NCBI RefSeq assembly: GCF_017302315.1 | Contig: NZ_JAFLDT010000018.1 | Coordinates: 1 to 53,599 of the forward strand | DNA length: 53,599 nt | Direction of reading: 5' to 3' | Origin: Zoogloea sp. | GTDB lineage: Bacteria; Pseudomonadota; Gammaproteobacteria; Burkholderiales; Rhodocyclaceae | In this document: one piece after another, positions 1 through 8,861 of the stretch | How the letters are laid out: each line of letters starts with the position of its first letter | How positions within the stretch are numbered: the first letter of the stretch is position 1 | Program-made: the position numbers and the translations under genes | The notes under the pieces: generated by a model | What the model saw: the letters and a program-made list of their open reading frames with translations, nothing else | What the model was told of the DNA's origin: nothing | Databases searched by the model: none

Positions 1-385
1 CATACCACAGGCATTCGCCACTGCCATCCCGCAGATCGGGCAGGTTGAGGGTGAGGTAGGGCAGGCGGCCGACCACGGGTTGGCCCTGCTGGCCGCAGGT
101 TTCCGAGGAGCCATCGCCGTCCAGGTCGGGACAGGGCAGGTAGCCGAAATCGGCCGTCGGATGCTCCTTGTTGCGGTAGGTGGCGGCGAAGCCAAGCAGG
201 GCGTCCCGGGCAGTCTGCAGTGCCCGTTCGGTGCGGAGATCGGCCGCGAGCTGGTGGGCGGCCCGATCTGCGGCGGTATCGAGGCGGGCCAGCAGCCAGC
301 CAAGGCCGCCGAAGCCGAGCAGCAGCACCAGGGCGGGCAGCATCATGCCCCGCTGGGCAGAGCCTGTGGCGCATCCAAGGGTCAT
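1..385 (-). CDS. Prepilin-like protein, 3' end cut off by the window
   Basis: Reading leftward from an ATG at 385, the frame stays open to the window edge (about 128 codons visible). The N-terminus has a short polar stretch ending in QRG, then a hydrophobic helix (MMLPALVLLLGFGGLGWLLA), as in type IV prepilins or pseudopilins cleaved after Gly. A charged helix with RTERALQTARDALLGFAATY follows, then a Cys-containing stretch (LPCPDLDGDG, GRLPYLTLNLPDLRDGSGECLWY). I recognise this pattern from prepilin-like proteins near MSHA/type II-like pilus genes of betaproteobacteria. Its ATG overlaps the TGA of the gene before it (ATGA), implying translational coupling. The exact pilus system cannot be told because the gene and its neighbours leave the window. 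Confidence 0.7.
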   Translation of the reverse strand, partial: MTLGCATGSAQRGMMLPALVLLLGFGGLGWLLARLDTAADRAAHQLAADLRTERALQTARDALLGFAATYRNKEHPTADFGYLPCPDLDGDGSSETCGQQGQPVVGRLPYLTLNLPDLRDGSGECLWY

Positions 386-711
386 CGGGGGGGCGGATCG
401 CCGACCCGCAGGCGGTGCCAGCGCCCGTCACGCGCGGCGACCCGGGCGGTGGCATCGCCCATGCGCACCTGGCCGGGATGGGCTGCGGTGGCCTGGCCAT
501 CGAGAAACAGGGTGGGATTGCCGGCACTGCGGGTGATGATGCCGTCGAGCCGCGGCGGCGCGGCGGGTGGTGGGGAGGCCACCAGCTGCTGGTTGGAGCC
601 GACACGCTCGGCAGGGCTGAAAAAGAGCCGGCCGATGGGCTCCGCCGCCAGCGTGATTGCCGGCAAAAAGACGAGGAGTGCGTATGCTGAACGTATCGAG
701 ATGAATGTCAT
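382..711 (-). CDS. Small secreted protein, possibly a pilus-assembly accessory (MshK/GspC-like)
   Basis: A 109-residue protein with a cleavable signal peptide (hydrophobic residues about 10-21, LAAEP at the likely cleavage site). The mature part begins GRLFFSPAER and has a Pro-rich linker, then a short beta-rich domain (RLDGIITRSAGNPTLFLDGQ ... RVGDPPPR). This resembles the small periplasmic adaptor domains of MSHA and type II secretion clusters (MshK, the HR domain of GspC), which is a family-level guess. The stop codon overlaps the start of the prepilin-like gene, supporting a joint role. It lies 46 bp after the diguanylate cyclase stop, in the same direction. Confidence 0.6.
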   Translation of the reverse strand: MTFISIRSAYALLVFLPAITLAAEPIGRLFFSPAERVGSNQQLVASPPPAAPPRLDGIITRSAGNPTLFLDGQATAAHPGQVRMGDATARVAARDGRWHRLRVGDPPPR

Positions 712-757
712 TTCGATACGACTTTAGCATAATCCGGCCGTCGCGACCGGTATGCGC

Positions 758-2557
758 TCAGGGGGCGGCGAGCACCCGGTTCTTGCCGGAACGCTTGGCG
801 ATGTACATGGCCTTGTCGGCGCGGTCGATGGCGTCTTCGGGCGTTTCGCTGTCGCGGAGTTCGGCCACGCCGGCGCTGAAGGTGATCAGCAGCTTCTGTT
901 CCCGCGCCAGGAAGAAGCGCTTGGTGAGGGCGCGTTGCAGCCTGACCAGGGTGGCAACGGCGCTGTCGAGGCCGGTGTCGGGGAGGAGGATAACGAACTC
1001 CTCGCCACCGTAGCGGGCAACGGAATCCTGCGGGCGCACGTTTTCGCGGACCACTTCGACGAGGTGTTGCAGGGCTTCGTCACCGGTCTGGTGACCGTGG
1101 TTGTCGTTGATCTGCTTGAAGTTGTCCACGTCGAGCAGGCCCAGGCACAGGCCGGTTCCGCGGCGTCGGGCCAGGGCCGTCTCACGGGCCAGGGCTTCGT
1201 CAAGACCCTTGCGGTTGAGCACACCGGTGAGGGGATCATGGCGGATCATCTCGCTGGTCTGTTCGAGTTCGACCTGCAAACGGCTGATCTCGTGGTTGGC
1301 GTCGTGAACGCGGGCCTGCAGTTCCTGGATCTGCTCGCGGGAGCGGCGGGTGGATTCCTGGACCGTGCGCGTCTCGCGCATCACTTCCGCAATGACGTCG
1401 GTGAGTTCGGTGATGTCCGCAGCGCCGACGATGCGCTCGGCGCACTTCTCGATCTTGTCGTGATAGTCACCGGTCGATTCGGAGAAATCCCCCAGACGGT
1501 CCACGAAGCGGGCGAGCATTTCCTTGAGCCGTGCCTGAGCTTCACCAAGCTCGGTCTTGATGGCGCCCTGGCGGGTGATGACGTCGCGCAGACGGCTTTC
1601 CAGTTCCCCGAGGATACGCACGTCGAGTGGCTGGTCGAACATCTCTCCCATCAGGGTGATCTGGCCGTGCAACCAGCGGTCGTCGATGACGAGTTCGCTG
1701 ATGTTCTCAAGGATCAGGTGGAGTACGCGCTCCAGTGCTTCACGCAGGGCTAGCTGGTCCTCCGCCGCCCAGTCCAGACCGGCACGCAGGCGATCCAGGC
1801 GCTCGCGCACGGCGGCGGGTTCGGGGTTAGCACGGAGGATATTGGCGAGGGCGTCCGCTTCGCACGCAAGCTCGGGGGCTGTTGCACGTAACTGGCCTGC
1901 CAGGCTGGCCAGCAATGTAGCAAGCATCTCGGCCAGGGCTCCGTTCGATTCCGGCGCGCATGCAGACTGGGGGATGGCGACGGCAACGCTCGGGGCGTCG
2001 GTGTTGTCCGCAGGGAGGAGGGGCGCGCTGCCGGGCAGCTCCTCGTCCCCATTTCGGGACCATGCTCGGAGCAGGCCTTGAAGACGTTCGTGGAGTTTGT
2101 CAGGGTTGCCACCGGATGCGGAGAGGACGCGGTCCAGCATGTCCCGTTTGCGGGCCTGGGTGAGTCCGGACTGGCGTCGGTCCCATTCGGTGATGAGGTC
2201 CCGCAGCAGGGGGCTCCAGTTGAAGCTGAGTTGTTCGGTGCGGGCGAAGCCTTCGGTAAGCACGCCACGCAGGGCATTCCAGTCGGATGCGGCAATCGCC
2301 GTTTCGAAGTCGCGGGCAAGACGCAGGGATTCGTGGTTGTGCCGCGGCAGGGCTGCCGCGATCTGCTTGAGCGCACGTTCCGGAAAGATGTCTTCGGCCG
2401 CCGATCCGGCGATCTCATGGTAGAGGGCACGGTAGTTGTCCGGCGTCGGTGCGATGCGCCTCAGGGCGAGCTGGCGCAGGGTTTCACGTGCGACGTCAGA
2501 GGGTTGGCTGGTGTCGGTCATTTTGGGTCGGCGCGGGGCTGGGGGGCGTTGAATCAT
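758..2557 (-). CDS. GGDEF-domain diguanylate cyclase
   Basis: A 599-residue protein predicted to make cyclic di-GMP from two GTP in the cytosol. The C-terminal GGDEF domain spans about 430-598. The active-site signature GGEEF is at 517-521, and an RxxD inhibitory site (RPQD, 508-511) lies five residues upstream, so product inhibition is likely. The N-terminal ~400 residues are helical with no transmembrane segment. Residues ~22-50 (ETLRQLALRRIAPTPDNY) match the N-terminal module of a common betaproteobacterial cyclase family, and a coiled coil (~400-435) precedes the catalytic domain. The start at 2557 has an AGGA ribosome-binding site; an ATG at 2521 is the alternative. It follows a two-component pair in the same direction, 171 bp apart. 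Confidence 0.9.
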   Translation of the reverse strand: MIQRPPAPRRPKMTDTSQPSDVARETLRQLALRRIAPTPDNYRALYHEIAGSAAEDIFPERALKQIAAALPRHNHESLRLARDFETAIAASDWNALRGVLTEGFARTEQLSFNWSPLLRDLITEWDRRQSGLTQARKRDMLDRVLSASGGNPDKLHERLQGLLRAWSRNGDEELPGSAPLLPADNTDAPSVAVAIPQSACAPESNGALAEMLATLLASLAGQLRATAPELACEADALANILRANPEPAAVRERLDRLRAGLDWAAEDQLALREALERVLHLILENISELVIDDRWLHGQITLMGEMFDQPLDVRILGELESRLRDVITRQGAIKTELGEAQARLKEMLARFVDRLGDFSESTGDYHDKIEKCAERIVGAADITELTDVIAEVMRETRTVQESTRRSREQIQELQARVHDANHEISRLQVELEQTSEMIRHDPLTGVLNRKGLDEALARETALARRRGTGLCLGLLDVDNFKQINDNHGHQTGDEALQHLVEVVRENVRPQDSVARYGGEEFVILLPDTGLDSAVATLVRLQRALTKRFFLAREQKLLITFSAGVAELRDSETPEDAIDRADKAMYIAKRSGKNRVLAAP

Positions 2558-2728
2558 CCGGCGTCCTGCTGTGATGCAATGCCGCTTGGGCTCATGTTCG
2601 GATCGAAGGAAAATCCTTTTGAATATCGGCGGTTCGATCGCCGTCTTGAGCCCCGAAGCCCTTCTTACCCTGATTAATTCTGTCTTGCCGCGTTGGCGAC
2701 GGTTCGAGTGGCGCGGGCCGCGCGAGCC

Positions 2729-3370
2729 CTACTCGGCCAGACCGTGCTTGAGGCCGTAGTGGGTGAGTTCGGCGTTGTTGCGCAGATGCATCTTCTCGAG
2801 CAGGCGGGCGCGATAGACGCTGACGGTCTTGACGCTCAGATTGAGCGCTTCGGCAATTTCGGTGGGGGTCTTGCCCGAGGCGATCATGCACAGGGTCTGG
2901 TATTCCCGATCAGACAGTTTCTCGTGGGCGGGGCGCTCGGTGTCTTCACCGATGGCATTGGCCAGCTCTTCGGCGAGGGAGGGGCTGACATACTTCTTGC
3001 CGCTCGCCACCTGTCGGATGGCGGTGACGAGGAGGTCGGGCGCGCTCTGTTTGGTAAGGTAGCCGGAGGCGCCGGCCTTGAGGGCGCGGATGGCGTATTG
3101 CTCTTCCGGGTACATGCTGAGAATGAGTACGGGAAGGCGTGGGAATTCCTTCTTGATCAGTTTGAGGGCGTCAATGCCGTTTCGGTCCGGCATGGAGACA
3201 TCCATCAGGACCACGTCCCATTCACCCGAGCGCACCATCTGCACCGCCTGGACGCCGTTCTCGGCTTCGCCCGCCACGGTGAGGTCGGGCGTGTCGGAGA
3301 GAATCTGGCGCAGTCCCTGTCGAACGATGGCGTGGTCATCGGCAATCAGGACTCGGATGGGCTTGCTCAT
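2729..3370 (-). CDS. NarL/FixJ-family response regulator
   Basis: A 213-residue regulator with an N-terminal receiver domain (acidic pair D11/D12, phospho-acceptor D57 in VVLMDVSMPD, Lys in GYLTKQ near 107) and a C-terminal LuxR-type helix-turn-helix (LSDREYQTLCMIASGKTPTEIA ... SVKTVSVYRARLLEKM). It should bind DNA when phosphorylated. Its ATG overlaps the TGA of the upstream histidine kinase gene by four bases, so the two are almost certainly made together and form a cognate pair. The target promoter is unknown. The overall length is normal for the family. Confidence 0.92.
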   Translation of the reverse strand: MSKPIRVLIADDHAIVRQGLRQILSDTPDLTVAGEAENGVQAVQMVRSGEWDVVLMDVSMPDRNGIDALKLIKKEFPRLPVLILSMYPEEQYAIRALKAGASGYLTKQSAPDLLVTAIRQVASGKKYVSPSLAEELANAIGEDTERPAHEKLSDREYQTLCMIASGKTPTEIAEALNLSVKTVSVYRARLLEKMHLRNNAELTHYGLKHGLAE

Positions 3371-4929
3371 CTTGGGTCACTCCGGTTGTTGTTCTGTGCC
3401 TCGTCGCTCTGGTACGGCAATAGTGGAGCCCGCAGTACGAGGCAAGTGCCATGGGGAGCGACCGGGTTGAGCTCGAGGCGCCCGCCAAGGCTGCTCATGC
3501 GCTCCCGGATGCCCCGCAGCCCGAAGGAGCGGGGCTTCTGGAGGTCGGTGGCAGCCAGTCCGCAACCGTCGTCGGCAATCTCGAGTACGACCTCATCGCC
3601 CTCCTGCATCAACCGTACGCGAACTTCCGTGCCGCCCGCGTGCTTGCTGACGTTGGTCAGCGCTTCCTGGAAGATGCGGAACAGGGCCAAGGCCGTATCG
3701 TAGTCCGGGTCGAGGTCGTGATCGGTGCAAAGAATGTTACAAGTGATGCCGGTGCGCTGGGCGAAGTCTTCTCCCTGGGATTCGATGGCGGCAGCGAGGC
3801 CAAAGTCCTTGAGGATTCCGGGGCGCAGCTCGCGGGTGACGCGGCCGACCGTGGCAATGGCGTCGTCCACCATGCGGCCCACGTTGCGGGCCCGTTCCCG
3901 GGCCTGGGCGAGCTGGCTGTCGAGCTTGGATTCAAGCAGGGACATCTCGAACTTCATGGCCACCAGGGTGCCGCCGAGCACGTCATGTACGTCGCGGGCG
4001 ATGCGTTCCCGCTCTTCTTCCTTGATGCGCTGCAGGTGGTTGGAGAGGGCGGCGAGCTGGCTGCGGGACTCGCGCAGGTCGGCCTCCACATGCTTGCTGT
4101 GGGTGATGTTCCACATGACGCCTTCCCATACCACCTTGCCGCATTCGGACAGGCGTGGTGAGCTGCGCAGGTTGATCCATTTCTGTTCGCCGGTGGGAAG
4201 CTGGATGCGGCCCTCCCAGTTGAGGGTCGACAGGCTTTCTGCAGAGCTCTCGGCGGCGTCGATGAAGCCGGGCAGGTCTTCATCCAGCAGCCAGCTCATC
4301 CAGCCGGAGGAACCACCGATGAGTTCTTCTGCCGGGGCGCCGAAGAGCATTGCAGCGGCTTCGCTGAGGTACTGGAAGCCCAGTGTGCGATCCGGCGTGT
4401 AGCCCATCTGGAAGACCACGCCGGGGATGTTGTCGGTCAGGGCACGCAGGCGCGCTTCGCTCTGGCGCAGGGTGTGTTCGGCCTGACGCTTCTCGCGACG
4501 ATTGGCCACCTCGCGCAGCTCGCGTTCGACAGCGGGGATCAGGCGGTCGAGTTTGTTCTTGCTCAGGTAGTCGTGGGCACCTGCCCGCATTGCCGCGATG
4601 GCTTCGTCTTCCTGCATCACGCCCGAGACGATGATGAAGGGAAGGTCGAGGGCCAGCTCGCGGCTCAGGCGCAAGGCCCCCTGGGCGCTGAAGCCGGGCA
4701 GGTTGTGGTCGCACAGGATGAGATCCCAGGGTTCCCGTTCCAGGGCAGCGCGCATCTCGGCGGGCGAGGCCACGCGCAGATGGGTAGGGGCATAGCCCGC
4801 ATTCCGGAATTGATGCAGGATGAGCAGGACGTCGTTCTCCGAGTCCTCGATGAACAGCAGACGGATGGGGGGCTTGGCGGTGCTGTCTGGCTCCCCGCGG
4901 GGGGCGTCCGGCTTGATGGCAGGTGGCAT
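3367..4929 (-). CDS. Receiver-PAS-histidine kinase (NarX/UhpB type)
   Basis: From the ATG at 4929 the product is 520 residues. The order is a receiver domain (LLFIEDSENDV; acceptor Asp in LILCDHNLPG, about residue 74), a coiled linker, a PAS sensor domain (about 160-280), then a HisKA_3 dimerisation domain with the phosphorylated His in RIARDVHDVLGG (about 315) and a HATPase_c domain (FQEALTNVSKHA, IADDGCGL, FGLRGIRERM). No membrane segment is visible, so it senses a cytosolic signal. A receiver placed in front of the kinase allows input from another kinase. An in-frame ATG at 5040 would add 37 residues, but that stretch covers a tRNA promoter and has poor character; neither start has a clear ribosome-binding site. 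Confidence 0.88.
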   Translation of the reverse strand: MPPAIKPDAPRGEPDSTAKPPIRLLFIEDSENDVLLILHQFRNAGYAPTHLRVASPAEMRAALEREPWDLILCDHNLPGFSAQGALRLSRELALDLPFIIVSGVMQEDEAIAAMRAGAHDYLSKNKLDRLIPAVERELREVANRREKRQAEHTLRQSEARLRALTDNIPGVVFQMGYTPDRTLGFQYLSEAAAMLFGAPAEELIGGSSGWMSWLLDEDLPGFIDAAESSAESLSTLNWEGRIQLPTGEQKWINLRSSPRLSECGKVVWEGVMWNITHSKHVEADLRESRSQLAALSNHLQRIKEEERERIARDVHDVLGGTLVAMKFEMSLLESKLDSQLAQARERARNVGRMVDDAIATVGRVTRELRPGILKDFGLAAAIESQGEDFAQRTGITCNILCTDHDLDPDYDTALALFRIFQEALTNVSKHAGGTEVRVRLMQEGDEVVLEIADDGCGLAATDLQKPRSFGLRGIRERMSSLGGRLELNPVAPHGTCLVLRAPLLPYQSDEAQNNNRSDPR

Positions 4930-4967
4930 GCGTGTTCGGAGGGCTGCGTGAATGGGTCGGTTCTGTT

Positions 4968-4973
4968 TATAAT
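4968..4973 (+). promoter_or_regulatory. Possible -10 box for tRNA-Thr
   Basis: A perfect TATAAT on the plus strand lies about 100 bp before tRNA-Thr. No good -35 box is visible 16-18 bp upstream, so this is tentative. It lies beside the divergent sensor kinase start. Confidence 0.35.
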
Positions 4974-5073
4974 CCGGCCCTCGCTCGGGCCTGCGCCTTC
5001 TGAAAGGATAGTGCAGTGCAGCCTTCTCCGTCCATGCCATGCATTGCCGGAGACGACTCGTTTGCCTCCACGA

Positions 5074-5147
5074 GCCCCCTTAGTTAAGTGGTATAACAGT
5101 TGACTTGTAATCATCAGTTGGCGGTTCGATTCCGTCAGGGGGCACCA
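5074..5147 (+). tRNA. tRNA-Thr (anticodon TGT)
   Basis: The 7-bp acceptor stem GCCCCCT/AGGGGGC, a 4-bp D stem (GTTA/TAAC), anticodon loop CTTGTAA and a T arm with TTCGATT fold as a normal tRNA with encoded CCA. The anticodon TGT reads Thr ACN codons. The anticodon stem GTTGA/TCATC contains one T-T mismatch (27-43 pair normal, 28-42 mismatched), and the T stem has one G-T wobble. Confidence 0.93.
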
Positions 5148-5284
5148 GATCGGGTTTGCGCGCGGGTTAGTTCCCAGGGCTGGCACTTCTCGCTGTTGGT
5201 TCGGGCCGGGTTCTGTGCTTTTCGGGGGGAAGGCCGGTGTCGTCCCTTTCAAATCGTCGAGCGACCATGGCCGAGAGAAATCGC

Positions 5285-5313
5285 TTGGCGTTTCATTGAT
5301 TAGCGCTTAGTAT
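5285..5313 (+). promoter_or_regulatory. Promoter for initiator tRNA
   Basis: TTGGCG (5285-5290), a 17-bp spacer and TAGTAT (5308-5313) form a sigma70-type promoter. The predicted start is near 5320, a few bases before the tRNA. Confidence 0.55.
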
Positions 5314-5327
5314 TCGCCCCCTCCAGA

Positions 5328-5405
<78 letters not shown>

Positions 5406-5406
5406 A

Positions 5407-5456
5407 CACAAGCAAAAAGGCTCAAGCATTTAGGTGCTTGGGCCTTTTTGCTTGTG
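5407..5456 (+). terminator. Long Rho-independent terminator after tRNA-fMet
   Basis: A near-perfect inverted repeat of about 22 bp per arm (CACAAGCAAAAAGGC ... GCCTTTTTGCTTGTG, with inner CAAGCA/TGCTTG). A and T tracts within the arms would make it work in both directions. Confidence 0.9.
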
Positions 5457-5626
5457 CGCGCTGCTTGTACGTCCTTCCGAGGGGGCGGGACACCGCTTCG
5501 TCACCGCGACCTCCGGGCGCGTGTCGTTCGCTGGGGCGATCCTGGATCTGGAGAATAAGCATTCCAGGATTTGATATTTAGGGCTCTTCTGCCGTGACGC
5601 TAAGATCCGGCCTTTCCATGCCTTGA

Positions 5627-7438
5627 ATGCACAGAATGCTGTTTCCCGAGACTTATGCAGCGTCCTTTGTCGGTCTTGTTCTGATCGGTCTGTTTGTCAC
5701 TTTCCTGCGGGAGTGGGTCAAGCCCGATGTGGCGGTGATGGGGGCGGTGGCGATCCTGTTGGTCGCGGGCGTATTGAAGTCCAAGGAGGTGCTGGGGGTG
5801 TTCGGCAATAGTGCGCCGATCACCATCGCCTGCCTTTTCATCATCAGCGGCGCCTTGGCGCGCACCGGCTGCGTGGACGCCCTGGGCGGGTGGCTGTCTG
5901 CGGTTGCGGGGGGCAGCGAGCGGCGCTTGTTGGCGGCGTTGATGCTCACCAGTCTGTTGGTGTCGCCTTTCATCAACAACACGCCGGTGGTGATGGTCAT
6001 GATCCCCGCGGTCATCGCAGTGGCCAGCCGCAGTGGCCTGGCCCCCTCACGGCTGCTGATTCCCCTTTCCTACGCCACCATTCTCGGTGGGCTGGTCACC
6101 ATGGTGGGAACATCCACCAACATCCTTGTGGACGGCGTGGCCCGGGCGCAGGGCCTGGAGCCCTTCTCCATGTTCGAGATCAGTCTGCCGGCCCTGGTGA
6201 TGGCGGCTGTGGGTTTCGCGTTCATGCTGGTATTCGCACCGCGTCTCTTGCCTACGCGGGAGACCTTGACCCAGCAGTTCACAGGGAGCGGCGAACGCTG
6301 GTTCATGACCGAGCTGTTCGTGCCCGAACACTCGCGCCTGCGGGGTAAAACCCTGAAGGAGGCCTCCCTCAGCAACGGCACGATTCAGGTGCTCAATCTG
6401 GTGAGAGGGGAAGCCGAGCTTGCCAATCCGGATCCGGATACCCGCCTGGAGGCAGGAGACCGGGTGGTGGTGCATAGCTGCAGCAGTGCGGTCATGGTCC
6501 TGCACAGTACGGATCTGGTGGGGCTGCAGGCGCAGCCTCAGGTCAGCGATCAGGATCTGGAAACCCTGCGGCGTCGTGATGTGGTGACGGTGGAGGCGAT
6601 CGTCGGCCAGACGTCGCGCTATGTGCTGCGCCCGGTCCGCGATCTCGATCTGCTGGCCCGTTACGGTATCCACCTCGTCGCCGTCCATCGGCGCGACGCG
6701 TCGATCTCGCAGGTTGGTGGCGACTTTCAGTTGCAGGTGGGGGATGTGTTGCTCGTCGAAGGCACGCCAGAGCAGATCAAGCGCTTCTGCGACAACGGCG
6801 ACCTTATTCCCCTCACCGAGGGTCGGCAACTGGCTAGTCGCCGTCACAAGGCGCCGATCGCCCTGGGGACCATTGTCGGGGTGATGCTGCTGGCGGCCCT
6901 GGATGTGATGCCAATCGAGGGCTTGGCCCTGATTGGTGCGGTGCTGGTGGTGCTTACCGGCTGCATCACCAGTGAGGAAGCCTACAAGTCCATCGAATGG
7001 CCTATTCTGATACTGATCTTCGGCATGCTTGCCATCAGCATCGCCATGCGTAGCTCCGGGCTCGACCGCATGCTGGCCGTGGAGCTCGCGGAACTGGGGC
7101 GGGGGCAGTCGCCGTGGTTGATGCTGTCACTGGTTATCCTGATCACCTCCATCGCCACCGAAGTGCTCAGCAACAATGCCATTGCTGTGCTCTTCACCCC
7201 GGTCGTGATCGGTCTGGCCCAGCAGATGGGTGTTGACCCTCGCCCCTTTGTGGCGGGTGTCATGTTTGCGGCAAGTTGTAGTTTTGCCACCCCCATCGGC
7301 TACCAGACCAACACCCTTGTGTATGGTGCGGGGAACTACCGCTTCGGCGACTTTGCCCGTCTGGGCATTCCTATGAACATCATTAGCTGGCTACTGTTCA
7401 GTGCCCTGATCCCCCTGTTCTGGCCCTTCCAGCCATGA
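5627..7438 (+). CDS. SLC13/DASS-type anion permease with two TrkA-C (RCK_C) domains
   Basis: A 603-residue membrane protein. N-terminal hydrophobic helices contain SPFINNTPVVMVMIPA and a second repeat near the C-terminus contains LSNNAIAVLFTPVV, the paired Asn-Thr/Ser hairpin signatures of the SLC13/ArsB-NhaD superfamily. Two cytoplasmic RCK_C regulatory domains lie between them (about 215-295 and 310-395; GDRVVVH and GDVLLVEG). Members carry sulfate, dicarboxylates or other anions; the substrate cannot be deduced here. Starts at 5627 or 5636 are both possible and no strong ribosome-binding site is seen. It stands alone between the tRNA terminator and a convergent operon. Confidence 0.87.
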   Translation: MHRMLFPETYAASFVGLVLIGLFVTFLREWVKPDVAVMGAVAILLVAGVLKSKEVLGVFGNSAPITIACLFIISGALARTGCVDALGGWLSAVAGGSERRLLAALMLTSLLVSPFINNTPVVMVMIPAVIAVASRSGLAPSRLLIPLSYATILGGLVTMVGTSTNILVDGVARAQGLEPFSMFEISLPALVMAAVGFAFMLVFAPRLLPTRETLTQQFTGSGERWFMTELFVPEHSRLRGKTLKEASLSNGTIQVLNLVRGEAELANPDPDTRLEAGDRVVVHSCSSAVMVLHSTDLVGLQAQPQVSDQDLETLRRRDVVTVEAIVGQTSRYVLRPVRDLDLLARYGIHLVAVHRRDASISQVGGDFQLQVGDVLLVEGTPEQIKRFCDNGDLIPLTEGRQLASRRHKAPIALGTIVGVMLLAALDVMPIEGLALIGAVLVVLTGCITSEEAYKSIEWPILILIFGMLAISIAMRSSGLDRMLAVELAELGRGQSPWLMLSLVILITSIATEVLSNNAIAVLFTPVVIGLAQQMGVDPRPFVAGVMFAASCSFATPIGYQTNTLVYGAGNYRFGDFARLGIPMNIISWLLFSALIPLFWPFQP

Positions 7439-7448
7439 TCGGGGGGCA

Positions 7449-7706
7449 TCAGGGTTCGCCTTGGGGGTGGGCTTGCGATGTCTTGAGACCTGGGCCGGAG
7501 GTGCGAAGCGGCTGAAGCAGGGCGCGCAGGTCATTGTGGTCGAGCTCGTGCATCAGCGCTAGGAGGTGGCCCAGCCGGCCTGGGGGAAATCCGTGGCGGG
7601 AGAACCAGGCCAGGTAATGGCCCGGCAGATCGGCAATGGCACGCCCCTTGTACTTGCCAAAAGGCATGGGCAGATCGACCAGGGCTTGGAGATCGTCCGG
7701 GGTCAT
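7449..7706 (-). CDS. DUF3820 family protein
   Basis: An 85-residue cytosolic protein whose core ([32 protein letters not shown]) is the DUF3820 signature. Proteins of this family are small and of unknown biochemical function; some are labelled quorum-sensing-regulated virulence factor. The start ATG overlaps the stop codon of the flavin-dependent oxidoreductase gene (ATGA), so the pair is co-translated. The last ~20 residues ([15 protein letters not shown]) look disordered. Confidence 0.85.
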   Translation of the reverse strand: MTPDDLQALVDLPMPFGKYKGRAIADLPGHYLAWFSRHGFPPGRLGHLLALMHELDHNDLRALLQPLRTSGPGLKTSQAHPQGEP

Positions 7707-8731
7707 GCGCTCGTGCCACGGCCCAGGGCGTCGCGGGCGGAGACGGCGAGGTCAAGGGAGCGCAGGCGCAGAGCCGGGTCGAAGATGTCGCAGACCAGCA
7801 TCAATTCGTCCGCGCCTGTGGCCGAGATGAGGCGGGCAAGTCCGTCGCGCACGGTGTCGGGGCCACCAATGACGGCGGCGCCGAGAAAGTCGGCGATGGC
7901 GGCCCGTTCGTCGGCGGATAGCCGGGCCATGAAATCAGGCTGGGGCGCTTGCAGGCGACGCCGATCACCCCGCAGGATCCCTAGAACGCGCTGGAAGGTG
8001 CTGCTCGCCAGGAAGTCTGCCTCGGCGTCGGTGGGGGCCGCGATGAGTGGCACACCGATGATCACGTAGGGCTTGGTGAGCGTGTCGGAGGCTTGAAACT
8101 CCCTGCGATAGAGGTCGATCGCCTGCAGCAGGAGACGTGGCGCGAAATGTGACGCAAAGGCATAGGGCAGCCCCCGGGCGGCGGCCAGTCGTGCCGAGAA
8201 CAGGCTCGAGCCAAGCAGCCAGATCGGAACCCGGGTGCCGGCACCGGGCATGGCGATGAGTTGCTGGCCGGGCTTGGCCGGGGCCAGTAGGTTTTGCAGC
8301 TCGGCCACGTCCCGCGGGAAGTCTTCTTCCCGTTCGATGCGATCCCGGCGCAGGGCACGCAGGGTCATGCCGTCGGTGCCGGGGGCACGCCCCAGGCCCA
8401 GGTCGATCCGACCCGGGTAGAGCTCGGCCAGGGTGCCGAAAGCTTCGGCCACTACCAGCGGCGCATGGTTGGGCAGCATGATGCCACCGGAGCCGACCCG
8501 GATTGTTCGGGTGCCGCCGGCGATGTGGCCGACCAGCACTGCGGTGGCGGAGCTGGCGATGCCTGCCATGTTGTGGTGCTCGGCGAGCCAGTAGCGGGTG
8601 AAGCCAAGGGCTTCGGCATGCCGGGCAGTCTGGAGCGCAATGGCGAGCGCCTCGGCCACGGTACCGCCCTCGCGGACGGCCACAAGATCGAGAAAGGAGA
8701 GGGGGACGGGGGAAACGGGGGGCGTTGTCAT
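7703..8731 (-). CDS. LLM-class flavin-dependent oxidoreductase (luciferase-like)
   Basis: A 342-residue protein with the luciferase-like monooxygenase fold. It begins with [20 protein letters not shown], followed by [11 protein letters not shown] (the conserved WxxEHH near 50), [14 protein letters not shown] and [10 protein letters not shown], all typical of the YhbW/alkanal-monooxygenase-like single-component subgroup. Such enzymes use reduced flavin and oxygen to oxidise small organic substrates, or act as flavin-dependent reductases. The substrate is unknown. The gene is followed by the DUF3820 gene with a four-base overlap. Length and motifs are complete. Confidence 0.9.
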   Translation of the reverse strand: MTTPPVSPVPLSFLDLVAVREGGTVAEALAIALQTARHAEALGFTRYWLAEHHNMAGIASSATAVLVGHIAGGTRTIRVGSGGIMLPNHAPLVVAEAFGTLAELYPGRIDLGLGRAPGTDGMTLRALRRDRIEREEDFPRDVAELQNLLAPAKPGQQLIAMPGAGTRVPIWLLGSSLFSARLAAARGLPYAFASHFAPRLLLQAIDLYRREFQASDTLTKPYVIIGVPLIAAPTDAEADFLASSTFQRVLGILRGDRRRLQAPQPDFMARLSADERAAIADFLGAAVIGGPDTVRDGLARLISATGADELMLVCDIFDPALRLRSLDLAVSARDALGRGTSA

Positions 8732-8765
8732 GTCCGCCAGTTTCCACCAGAAGCGGGTGAGAGGG

Positions 8766-8843
8766 AAGCCGCCCGGCGGCTTGCGGATGCTGGCAGTACC
8801 CCTTGTACGGGTGTGTTTCTCGGCGAGCGCTCGAACCGCTCGC
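8766..8843. other. Two GC-rich palindromes between operons
   Basis: A perfect 17-nt palindrome (AAGCCGCC-C-GGCGGCTT, 8766-8782) and a second hairpin (GCGAGCG/CGCTCGC, 8823-8843) lie between the HD-GYP stop and the oxidoreductase start. Neither is followed by a T-run. They may be processing or pausing hairpins, or remnants of repeats. Confidence 0.45.
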
Positions 8844-8861
8844 TACGCTTTCTCCACAAGC

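Noticed and set aside
4930-5040. N-terminal extension of the sensor kinase to 5040
   Set aside because: The added residues are basic and low in conserved character, and cover a promoter-like TATAAT on the other strand; 4929 is preferred, though not proven.
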